Source: Actinomycetota bacterium (GTDB lineage: Bacteria; Actinomycetota; Actinomycetes; Nanopelagicales; Nanopelagicaceae). Taken from it: DNA of 9,846 bases. Every line of letters begins with the position of its first letter. Position 1 is the first letter of the stretch. Positions 1 through 5,546 of this stretch are shown piece by piece. Both the position numbers and the translations under genes were made by a program. The stretch spans positions 1-9,846 of the forward strand of contig WLMD01000050.1 in NCBI GenBank assembly GCA_009700405.1, written 5' to 3'. The notes beneath the pieces are model-generated. The model saw only the letters and a program-made list of their open reading frames with translations, was not told the DNA's origin and made no database searches.

Positions 1-361
1 GTATCTGCATGCTGCCGATCGTGAATCTGCCCAGCTCGCTCATTTCAATGATCCGTGGCAACCGGCACTTTTGCGGGCCGTGCATCAAGTAGCAAATGCG
101 GGTGAACGTAGTAATTGTCCAGTTGGTGTTTGCGGAGAAGCCGCTTCTGACCCCGCACTTGCCGCGGTTTTAATTGGATTAGGAGTAACAAGTCTGTCTT
201 GCAACGTGAGCACAATTCAGGATGTTGCTCAAGCAATTACTTCACTAACTTATGTAGAGATGCGTGATGCGGCTCTAGCTGCACTAAAGGCATCGAATGC
301 AGCGGAGGCGAAATTATTGGCAAGGAAGCATCTGCACAAACTTGCGTCATTAGGTTTGTAA
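1..361 (+). CDS. ptsI: Phosphoenolpyruvate-protein phosphotransferase (PTS Enzyme I), C-terminal end, partial
   Basis: This is the last 119 codons of a gene that begins before the window; it reads from base 2 and stops at TAA 359-361. Enzyme I takes phosphate from PEP and passes it through HPr to the sugar-specific EII proteins in the cytoplasm. The visible part is the end of the PEP-binding TIM barrel. It contains the family motif VGVCGEAASDP (visible residues 41-51), whose Cys44 matches the active-site cysteine of the E. coli enzyme (VGMCGELAGD), preceded by a DRESAQLAHFNDPWQPALLR segment typical of actinobacterial Enzyme I. It lies directly upstream of a glucitol-type PTS operon, which fits its role as phosphate donor for that permease. 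No convincing terminator separates it from the next gene, so read-through is possible. Confidence 0.93.
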   Translation, partial: YLHAADRESAQLAHFNDPWQPALLRAVHQVANAGERSNCPVGVCGEAASDPALAAVLIGLGVTSLSCNVSTIQDVAQAITSLTYVEMRDAALAALKASNAAEAKLLARKHLHKLASLGL

Positions 362-499
362 GAAAACCAGTCAGTAACTCGCTACCCCTAGTAAACACCC
401 GAAAACACCTCTAAAAAAAGAGAGGAAATGTTGCAGGGATGCTTGCAGAATCAAGTATGGCGTAGCACACTAACGATAATGTTCAACTAATGAACGGAT
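362..499. other. Intergenic region ptsI - sorC-type regulator
   Basis: A 138-base gap. It holds a weak inverted repeat CCTCT(408-412)/AGAGG(421-425) around an A-rich loop but no following T-run, so it does not look like an intrinsic terminator. A -10-like GATAAT sits at 475-480 and abuts a perfect inverted repeat at 481-495 (listed separately). No good -35 is evident at the usual distance. The most likely content is the promoter of the downstream PTS operon. Confidence 0.45.
481..495. promoter_or_regulatory. Candidate operator of the SorC-family regulator (GTTCA-N5-TGAAC)
   Basis: GTTCA (481-485), five bases ACTAA, then TGAAC (491-495) form a perfect inverted repeat directly downstream of the -10-like GATAAT (475-480) and ending 4 bases before the GTG start at 500. 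A repeat of this size alone is expected several times by chance in 10 kb, so the support comes from its position and from the general rule that SorC-family regulators autoregulate through palindromes near their own promoter. Confidence 0.4.
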
Positions 500-1477
500 G
501 TGACGATAGTGAAACAGCGCGATGCAGAGCTTATTCTTCGCGTTGCGCGCATGTATTACGAAAAGGATCAGTCACAAGATCAGGTGGCTAGGGTTCTTGG
601 AACGTCACGATCGAATGTTTCGCGGATGCTCTCAGATGCAAAACGCTTGGGCTTTGTACAAATCAAGATAGTTGCTCCAATCACGCGTCACGAAAGTCTC
701 TCGTCACAATTACATAAAGTACTTAACATCAAGGATGTCCAAGTGATCGGTACTGATCGCTCAGAAACTACCTTGACCAGTGTTGGACGCGCAGCAGCTG
801 TGGCGCTCAATCGCGCGCTAAAAGCGAATAACACTATTGCCATATCTTGGGGGCGAGGAGTTGAAGCAACTGTCGTTGAAGTTGCAAGTGAAACTTTGCC
901 AGGTTTGCGAGTAACACAACTTATGGGTGGTTTATCCGCAGTTGCTACTTCTGTCAGTGCAGAAGAACTAGGTCGAACTCTCGCACAGAATCTCAACGCA
1001 CAATTTATCCCATTGTTATCTCCAGCTGTGGTCAGTAATGCACGTACTCGAAATACATTGCTAAACGAAGATTCAATTGCGCAAGTACTGGAAATATCAC
1101 GACATGCCGATATAGCTCTAGTAGGTATTGGTTCCCATGGGTCTTCGTCAAGTGAAGAAGTTCTTAAGCAATTCAAGCTCACCAAGGCTGAGCATGAGAA
1201 AGTTGCGAAAACGTATGCGGGAGATGTTTCTGCTCGCTTCTATGATAGCAATGGGCGCTCGCTCAATAGCGAAATGGATAATCGTGTAATTGGCATGACA
1301 CTTGATGAACTTGCAGCAATTCCGCATGTGATTGGGATTGCTGCCGGGAAGGAAAAAGCCATGGGCGTACTCGGAGCTGCCCGTGCAGGTTTAGTTGACA
1401 CACTTGTTACTGATGTTTCATGTGCAACTGAGATTCTCAATCTAGCAACCGCAGCGAAAGAGGCACAAAGCGCATGA
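500..1477 (+). CDS. SorC/DeoR-type sugar-binding transcriptional regulator
   Basis: A 325-residue protein of the normal SorC-family length. An N-terminal helix-turn-helix lies at about residues 20-50 (QDQVARVLGTSRSNVSRML). The rest is the ligand-binding domain related to sugar-phosphate isomerases, with ISWGRG (115-120) and IALVGIGS (205-212) as typical phosphosugar-site segments, and a C-terminal glycine-rich AAGKEKAMGVLGAARAG stretch. Family members sense phosphorylated sugars or polyols and usually control the adjacent uptake operon, so its ligand here is probably the product of the PTS encoded downstream. The GTG start at 500 has no strong ribosome binding site; GTG 509 in the same frame is an alternative. 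The gene overlaps gutM by ATGA (1474-1477), implying co-transcription and coupled translation. Whether it activates or represses cannot be read from the sequence. Confidence 0.9.
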   Translation: MTIVKQRDAELILRVARMYYEKDQSQDQVARVLGTSRSNVSRMLSDAKRLGFVQIKIVAPITRHESLSSQLHKVLNIKDVQVIGTDRSETTLTSVGRAAAVALNRALKANNTIAISWGRGVEATVVEVASETLPGLRVTQLMGGLSAVATSVSAEELGRTLAQNLNAQFIPLLSPAVVSNARTRNTLLNEDSIAQVLEISRHADIALVGIGSHGSSSSEEVLKQFKLTKAEHEKVAKTYAGDVSARFYDSNGRSLNSEMDNRVIGMTLDELAAIPHVIGIAAGKEKAMGVLGAARAGLVDTLVTDVSCATEILNLATAAKEAQSA

Positions 1478-1896
1478 CATATCTGACCAAACTCCTTTTA
1501 GTTATTGCTGCAATGTGGGCATCTCAACTTTTTATGGCATTCATGCAAGCCAAACGCTTTCAAGCAGATCTCAAATCAATGCGTATGCAAGGAACTTCTG
1601 CCGTGGGGATGGGCGGAAAGCGCTATCGCGGGGGACGTGCATTTGTTGCACTCGCCGCCGATGAGAACGGAATCATTAAAGATGGCCTTGTCTTGAAAGG
1701 CCTCACAGTTTTTGCGAACTCGAAAAAACTAACTAACTACACAGGTTTCTCACTGGACGACATAATCTCGGGCAACCGAGGGAGTGGAGCTGAACCTAAG
1801 AAGAAGGTGCGCGAAGCGGCAGAAATGTCGGCGCAACTTATTAAGGATCATCTCTTCCGTGCCGACCAGGGAGAAAAAACAGGCCGGGAAAATTAG
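1474..1896 (+). CDS. gutM: GutM-family protein (glucitol operon activator-like)
   Basis: A 140-residue protein with a hydrophobic N-terminal segment (about residues 4-25), which suggests membrane anchoring, followed by a basic soluble domain. It matches E. coli GutM (SrlM, 119 residues) along its length, most clearly at the segment GLVLKGLTVFANSKKLTNYTG, which corresponds to FMKGLTVFARPQKIPAITG. GutM is described as an accessory activator of the E. coli glucitol operon, but its mechanism is not established and the membrane segment argues against a simple DNA-binding factor. The start overlaps the regulator's stop; a GAAAGAGG ribosome binding site lies at 1456-1463. The last ~35 residues, rich in Lys and Glu, extend beyond the E. 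coli protein. The family is almost always found with glucitol-type PTS genes, as here. Confidence 0.87.
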   Translation: MTYLTKLLLVIAAMWASQLFMAFMQAKRFQADLKSMRMQGTSAVGMGGKRYRGGRAFVALAADENGIIKDGLVLKGLTVFANSKKLTNYTGFSLDDIISGNRGSGAEPKKKVREAAEMSAQLIKDHLFRADQGEKTGREN

Positions 1897-1917
1897 AACA
1901 ACCGGACCTGATCAAAC

Positions 1918-1931
1918 GCCGCAATTGCGGC
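1918..1931 (+). promoter_or_regulatory. Hairpin in the gutM - IIC leader (GCCGC-AATT-GCGGC)
   Basis: A perfect 14-base palindrome GCCGCAATTGCGGC can fold into a 5-bp GC stem with an AATT loop. It is followed by CTTTAT and, 10 bases on, by the IIC ribosome binding site. The U-run is too short for a full terminator. It could be a leaky attenuator or an mRNA processing or stability element in the 57-base gap between regulator and transporter genes. One such palindrome is about what chance predicts in 10 kb, so its placement is the only support. Confidence 0.35.
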
Positions 1932-1953
1932 CTTTATCCTTGAGGAGGGTGAA

Positions 1954-2556
1954 GTGGCATTAAGTGGATTGGTTGTATTTGCAGCCGGTGTCACGGTTGA
2001 TAAACCAACGGGCTTTCTTGGCGCGTTGGCGACAGCCGCGGAAGACTTTATTAAAGTCTTCAATAAAGGCGGAACGGTTCTGCTCTCACTTATGGGCGGA
2101 ATTCTTCCAACATTGATCGTTCTCTTAACAGCAGTTAATGCACTTGTACGCCTGATTGGTCCCGAGAAGATTGAAAATCTTGGAAAGGCAGCAGCGCGTC
2201 CTGGAATTCAGTGGTACCCAGTGCGTTACATGATCCTTCCTTTTGTTTCAGTTTTCATGCTGACCAACCCAATGGCGTACACAATGGGTCGTTTTCTCCC
2301 AGAGCGTTTAAAGCCAGCGTTCTATGACTCAGCTGTTTCATTCGTCCACCCAATTTTGGGTATTTTCCCACACGCAAACCCTGGTGAACTTTTCGTTTAC
2401 GTAGGTATTGCAACCGGAATCCAGCAATTGGGTTATGGCCTTGGCGATCTAGCAGTTCGTTACTTGCTAGTCGGTTTGGTTGTCATCTTTATTCGCGGAA
2501 TTGTCACCGAGGCGATTACAGCCAAAATGATGTCACGAGCAGAGAAGGCGGCATAA
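1954..2556 (+). CDS. srlA: PTS glucitol/sorbitol-family transporter, EIIC component
   Basis: A 200-residue membrane protein homologous to E. coli SrlA (GutA, 187 residues), the first membrane domain of the glucitol PTS permease. It binds and translocates the polyol across the cytoplasmic membrane while IIB phosphorylates it. Hydrophobic segments lie near residues 40-66, 92-110, 145-165 and 168-185. The family-like stretches GPEKIENLGKAAARPG, RYMILPFVSVFMLTNPMAYTM and FPHANPGELFVYVGIA are clear. The GTG start at 1954 is set by a strong GAGGAGG ribosome binding site at 1942-1948. The gene ends 3 bases before the IIC2 gene. The substrate cannot be read from the sequence: members of this family carry hexitols and, in some Gram-positives, pentitols. 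Confidence 0.9.
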   Translation: MALSGLVVFAAGVTVDKPTGFLGALATAAEDFIKVFNKGGTVLLSLMGGILPTLIVLLTAVNALVRLIGPEKIENLGKAAARPGIQWYPVRYMILPFVSVFMLTNPMAYTMGRFLPERLKPAFYDSAVSFVHPILGIFPHANPGELFVYVGIATGIQQLGYGLGDLAVRYLLVGLVVIFIRGIVTEAITAKMMSRAEKAA

Positions 2557-2559
2557 CAC

Positions 2560-3108
2560 ATGGATGCATTGACAAACTTAATCGTAAAAGTTGGCCGCAG
2601 CGTAGGTGGAGTGGTTGGTACTTTGTACCAGGCAGGTCGCGACACTGTTGACACAGTAATCCGTAACGTTATTCCGTTTATGGCGTTCATTTCGTTCATC
2701 ATCGGATTAATCCTTACCACCGGTATCGGTGACTGGATTGCTAAAGGTCTTAAGGGATCTGCCTCATCACTTGGCGGACTCCTATTGATCTCCATCGTTT
2801 GCGCAATCCCAATCCTTTCTCCATTGCTTGGACCTGGTGCGGTTATTGCTCAGATTGTTGGAACACTTCTCGGCGTTGAAATTGGTAAGGGAAATATCCC
2901 TGCTCAATACTCATTGCCAGCATTGTTTGCTATCAACCCACAGGTTGGTTGCGACTTCATTCCGGTTGGCCTCGCCCTTGGTGAAGCAGAACCAGAAACA
3001 GTGGAAATCGGCGTTCCTGCGGTCTTGTTCTCCCGCGTTATCACCGGCCCACTTTCTGTCGTAATCGCGTACTTCGCCTCATTTGGCTTGTACTCAGCAG
3101 CAAAGTAA
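2560..3108 (+). CDS. srlE: PTS glucitol/sorbitol-family transporter, second membrane domain (EIIC2; C-terminal part of SrlE)
   Basis: A 182-residue protein that matches only the C-terminal membrane half of E. coli SrlE (319 residues). Close matches include NVIPFMAFISFIIGLIL, LSPLLGPGAVIAQIVGTLLG, GNIPAQYSLPALFAINPQ and CDFIPVGLALGEA. Main hydrophobic segments are near residues 36-56, 73-100 and 150-178. In E. coli this domain is fused behind the IIB domain; here it is a free-standing gene and the IIB domain is encoded downstream. With SrlA it should form the membrane channel. The ATG at 2560 follows the IIC stop by 3 bases and has a purine-rich GAAGGCGG site at about 2544-2551 inside the IIC gene, suggesting coupled translation. 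Calling it a truncated SrlE would be wrong: its own start and the intact IIB gene show an organised split. Confidence 0.9.
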   Translation: MDALTNLIVKVGRSVGGVVGTLYQAGRDTVDTVIRNVIPFMAFISFIIGLILTTGIGDWIAKGLKGSASSLGGLLLISIVCAIPILSPLLGPGAVIAQIVGTLLGVEIGKGNIPAQYSLPALFAINPQVGCDFIPVGLALGEAEPETVEIGVPAVLFSRVITGPLSVVIAYFASFGLYSAAK

Positions 3109-3127
3109 GTTCAGTCCTATAAAGGTA

Positions 3128-3161
3128 AGCCAGTGTGGGGACTTCGGTTCCCGCACTGGCT
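3128..3161 (+). promoter_or_regulatory. Strong intercistronic hairpin with UUCG tetraloop (IIC2 - IIB gap)
   Basis: Left arm 3128-3142 pairs with right arm 3147-3161 over 15 positions (two or three G-U type pairs, no bulges), closed by C(TTCG)G at 3142-3147, the very stable UUCG tetraloop. It lies in the 90-base gap after the IIC2 stop and ends 22 bases before the IIB ribosome binding site. There is no T-run after it, so it is unlikely to be a full terminator. It probably marks an mRNA processing or stabilising element that allows different levels of membrane and soluble PTS subunits. Confidence 0.75.
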
Positions 3162-3198
3162 ACTTAAAAATGAAATACACATTAAAAGGAGCATTGCA

Positions 3199-3570
3199 AT
3201 GGGAGATTACAAAAGCGTAAGAGTAGAAGCCGGAAAAGGTGGATGGGGCGGACCTCTCGTAATCACACCTACCGATGAGAAGCCTTATGTGTATTCAGTT
3301 ACTGGTGGCGGAATTCATCCGATTGCTGCTCGCATTGCAGAACTCACTGGCGGCATCCCTTTTGATGGTTTCAAAAGCAGCGTGCCATTCGACAAGATCG
3401 CTGTTGCAGTCATCGACTGCGGTGGAACAGCTCGTGTTGGCGTTTACCCAATGAAGAAAGTCCTTACAGTTGATATTCACGGTACAAGTCCAGCTGGACC
3501 ACTTGCAAATTTCATTACTAAAGAACTTTTCGTCTCTGGCGTTAAAGCCGACAATATTGTAGAAATTTAA
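3199..3570 (+). CDS. srlE: PTS glucitol/sorbitol-family transporter, EIIB component
   Basis: A 123-residue soluble protein equivalent to the N-terminal IIB domain of E. coli SrlE. Matches include GKGGWGGPL (residues 12-20), DGFK (56-59), AVIDCGGTARVGVYP (70-84), VDIHGTSPAGPLA and FVSGVKADNI. Cys74 in the IDCGGT motif is the expected phosphocysteine that receives phosphate from IIA and gives it to the incoming polyol. The ATG at 3199 is chosen because an AAAAGGAG ribosome binding site sits at 3184-3191 and because similarity starts there. The reading frame is open back to an in-frame GTG at 3133, but that start would lie inside the hairpin and add 22 unrelated residues. IIB follows rather than precedes the membrane domain, the reverse of the E. 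coli fusion. Confidence 0.92.
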   Translation: MGDYKSVRVEAGKGGWGGPLVITPTDEKPYVYSVTGGGIHPIAARIAELTGGIPFDGFKSSVPFDKIAVAVIDCGGTARVGVYPMKKVLTVDIHGTSPAGPLANFITKELFVSGVKADNIVEI

Positions 3571-3575
3571 GAATA

Positions 3576-3947
3576 TTGCCTGAAGTCGTATATTCATCCA
3601 CGGTAACTGCGGTGGGAGCACTTGTTGCAGATTTTCGTGAACAAGGATTACTCGTGTGGTTTGGTGAGAATGCACCTGAGGAACTTCACGAGTTTTCGAT
3701 TCTGCACAAAGTTGATAATCACAAACGTGCTCCGATTGTCGGAGACATCATTGCGCTTAACGATGATCACTTCACAGTGTTAGCAGTTGGCGATGTTGCA
3801 AGCGATAACCTACTTAACCTAGGTCACTTAGATCTTAAAGCTAACGGATTGACGGAGACTGAGATGCCAGGTGACGTAAACGTCGAAGCACGTGAATTGC
3901 CCACTGTCAAAGTGGGGGATAGACTTCAAGTAATCGCGCAAGACTAG
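3576..3947 (+). CDS. srlB: PTS glucitol/sorbitol-family transporter, EIIA component
   Basis: A 123-residue cytoplasmic protein matching E. coli SrlB (GutB) in length and pattern: ENAPEELHEFSILHK aligns with EGAPADLEEYCFIHC, and VLAVGDVASDNLLNLGHLDL with VTAVGSVAEDNLRELGHVTL. His44 in FSILHK aligns with E. coli His43 in CFIHCHG and is the likely site phosphorylated by HPr. PGDVNVEA near the C-terminus is also family-typical. The start is TTG at 3576, 5 bases after the IIB stop, with no good ribosome binding site, so translation is probably coupled to IIB. It completes a four-protein glucitol-type permease. Confidence 0.92.
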   Translation: MPEVVYSSTVTAVGALVADFREQGLLVWFGENAPEELHEFSILHKVDNHKRAPIVGDIIALNDDHFTVLAVGDVASDNLLNLGHLDLKANGLTETEMPGDVNVEARELPTVKVGDRLQVIAQD

Positions 3948-3971
3948 AAAAACGAATCGAGCGTTTAGAAC

Positions 3972-5261
3972 ATGGCTTATTCACAACGTATGCAAGATTA
4001 CGCAAAAACTTTAGGACGCGATGTTCGCGTTGCTCTTGTTGGAGCCGGTCAAATGGGTCATGGCTTTGGTTGCCAGGTCGACAGAATGCCAGGACTAAAA
4101 CTTGCACTCGTCGTTGATATAGATCCTGCGCGTATCACCAGCCTTTTCAATGACATCGGGGAAAAAGATGTTGTTATAAGTTCAGATCCTGATGTTATTT
4201 CAGCCGCCCTTCTTGCAGGTAAGGCCGCAGGTACTACGACAACTGATTTCATTGCACAAATGCCATTTGATGTAGTTGTCGAAGCAACTGGAGTGCCTGA
4301 TATTGGAGCTCGCGTTGCCTACTCATGCCTGCTAGCCAAGAAAGATGTCGCCGTTTTGAATGTGGAAATGGATGTCACCATTGGGCCCCTGCTTCATGCA
4401 ACCGCTCAGCTTGGTGGAGCTGTTTACACGGTCTGTCATGGAGATGAGCCAGTTGAGGCAAAGGTTCTTGTTGATTTCGCGCGTGACCTACAGTTTGAAA
4501 TTGTTGCCGCCGGTAAAGGCAAGAACAATCCTTTTGAACCACTGAGTACTCCAGATACAGTTCGAGATCGCGCAGTTGCTAAGAAGATGAACCCAAAGAT
4601 GCTTTGCTCCTTTACTGATGGCTCTAAGACTATGATCGAAATGGCTGCACTTGCTAACACAACCGGTCTTCAACTTTCCAAGCGTGGAATGTACGGACCA
4701 GCCGCAACTGTAAAAACTTTGCAAGATGTATTTGCACTCCAAGCCGATGGTGGAGTTCTGGATCGTCCCGGAGTTGTTGATTACTGCACGGGAGATGTTG
4801 CACCAGGCGTTTTTGTAATCGTTCGCACGGATGCTCCATATATTAATCATGAGATGAGCTATCTCTCCATGGGCCCTGGACCATATTTTGCCCTGTATCG
4901 CCCATTCCACCTTGCCTCCGTTGAAGCTCCTCTTTCAGTAGCTCGCGCTATCTTGGATCGTGAACCATCTCTCTTTGCACCACACCTTATGGCTGAAGTT
5001 GTTTCAATGGCTAAGAAAGATATGCAACCAGGTGATCGAATTGACAGCATTGGAGGCTACACGGTTCGTGGTTATGCCGATATTGCCGAAGATGCCAAAC
5101 GCGATAACTTGGTTCCAATCGGACTTATTGCTAATGCAGTTGTCACCAAGGAAATTAAAGTAGGAGACCTCATTACCTACGATCAGGTGCAAGTAGATGA
5201 ATCCAGTTTGATTGTTCAATTGCGTCGATTGCAAGATAGCTTGGGACTTACTTACGCTTAA
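3972..5261 (+). CDS. SAF-domain NAD(P)-dependent oxidoreductase, DRL-like / COG4091 'homoserine dehydrogenase-like'
   Basis: A 429-residue protein. The N-terminal Rossmann domain has a dinucleotide-binding motif VALVGAGQMGHGF (residues 20-32) and an acidic VVDID end of strand 2 (47-51). A central catalytic domain carries VVEATGVPD (102-110), AAGKGKNNPFEP (179-190) and CSFTDGSKTMIEMAALANTTG (212-232). The C-terminal SAF-type domain spans about 345-420. This is the COG4091 family, often labelled homoserine dehydrogenase. One member, Brucella DRL, is a DXP-reductoisomerase-like enzyme, but the family holds several subgroups and most have unknown substrates. It lies 24 bases after the IIA gene as the last gene of the PTS operon, where sorbitol-6-phosphate dehydrogenase stands in E. 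coli. I infer it acts on the phosphorylated product of the PTS; the reaction is unknown. True homoserine dehydrogenase is unlikely given this context and the SAF domain. Confidence 0.82.
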   Translation: MAYSQRMQDYAKTLGRDVRVALVGAGQMGHGFGCQVDRMPGLKLALVVDIDPARITSLFNDIGEKDVVISSDPDVISAALLAGKAAGTTTTDFIAQMPFDVVVEATGVPDIGARVAYSCLLAKKDVAVLNVEMDVTIGPLLHATAQLGGAVYTVCHGDEPVEAKVLVDFARDLQFEIVAAGKGKNNPFEPLSTPDTVRDRAVAKKMNPKMLCSFTDGSKTMIEMAALANTTGLQLSKRGMYGPAATVKTLQDVFALQADGGVLDRPGVVDYCTGDVAPGVFVIVRTDAPYINHEMSYLSMGPGPYFALYRPFHLASVEAPLSVARAILDREPSLFAPHLMAEVVSMAKKDMQPGDRIDSIGGYTVRGYADIAEDAKRDNLVPIGLIANAVVTKEIKVGDLITYDQVQVDESSLIVQLRRLQDSLGLTYA

Positions 5262-5511
5262 TCTGAATCCGCACTCTCGCCCGTGAAGGCTTGATTGCAA
5301 TCAAAGATATGGTGCAGTCACAGCATTCATGATTAGCAGGTAGCTTCTTTTTGCGATCATGAAGACCCAATTCACGGCGCAGATTCTCTTGTGCCCCGGT
5401 AAACAGGCCTGAATTTCGCGCCTTCTTTGCCTCTGAATCTCGACGAATCTGATCAGCTTTTCTGGATGCCTCACTGAAGGATTTGCGCATGAGCCACTGT
5501 GAAACTGCCAT
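5248..5511 (-). CDS. Small basic hypothetical protein with Cys cluster
   Basis: An 87-residue reading frame on the opposite strand between the oxidoreductase and the IspD-like gene; its 3' end overlaps the oxidoreductase end by 14 bases (convergent). I do not recognise the family. The protein is strongly basic. Residues ~10-55 look helical and charged (KADQIRRDSEAKKARNSG), followed by a NHECCDC cysteine cluster and a basic C-terminus ending RVRIQIKRK. Codon choice resembles the neighbours and few rare codons occur. The ATG at 5511 has no clear ribosome binding site; an in-frame ATG at 5490 is an alternative. Without this gene the 285 bases from 5262 to 5546 would be empty, which supports it modestly. 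It could also be a chance frame. Confidence 0.5.
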   Translation of the reverse strand: MAVSQWLMRKSFSEASRKADQIRRDSEAKKARNSGLFTGAQENLRRELGLHDRKKKLPANHECCDCTISLIAIKPSRARVRIQIKRK

Positions 5512-5535
5512 ATTTCAAGTCTGCCACACAGTGGC
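5493..5535. repeat. 9-bp inverted repeat in divergent start region
   Basis: GCCACTGTG (5493-5501) and CACAGTGGC (5527-5535) are perfect reverse complements separated by 25 bases. They bracket the ATG of the small - strand gene and lie 11 bases upstream of the chosen start of the IspD-like gene. This could be a regulatory site for the divergent pair or a hairpin in the leader of either gene. A repeat of this size with a free spacer can arise by chance in 10 kb. Confidence 0.4.
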
Positions 5536-5546
5536 ACAATGAGCAC

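Noticed and set aside
408..425. CCTCT/AGAGG inverted repeat after ptsI as a possible terminator
   Set aside because: The stem is only 5 bp and it is followed by AAATG with no T-run.
688..1185. 165-residue reading frame on the - strand inside the regulator gene
   Set aside because: It lies fully within a well-supported gene and its translation resembles no protein family; it is a shadow of the + strand coding.
3133..3198. N-terminal extension of the IIB protein from GTG 3133
   Set aside because: It would start inside a strong hairpin and add 22 residues absent from the family; the ATG at 3199 has a good ribosome binding site at the right distance.
3950..3966. AAACG/CGTTT inverted repeat in the 24-base gap before the oxidoreductase
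   Set aside because: The stem is short and AT-rich, and repeats of this size are common by chance; it does not explain anything about the start.
4488..4910. 140-residue reading frame on the - strand inside the oxidoreductase gene
   Set aside because: It is a shadow frame with unusual composition, fully covered by a clear gene on the other strand.
3972..5261. Annotation of the oxidoreductase as homoserine dehydrogenase
   Set aside because: The C-terminal SAF domain, the KGKNNP and TDGSKTMIE segments and the PTS operon context point to the COG4091/DRL-like group and not to threonine biosynthesis.
3972..5261. Firm assignment of the oxidoreductase as a functional DXP reductoisomerase (DRL)
   Set aside because: The family contains several subgroups of unknown activity and I cannot align the active site residue by residue here; the PTS context points to a catabolic or salvage substrate.
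5291..5304. Perfect 14-base palindrome TTGATTGCAATCAA just after the oxidoreductase gene
   Set aside because: About one 14-base palindrome is expected by chance in a window of this size. It lies inside the small - strand reading frame and has no terminator features.
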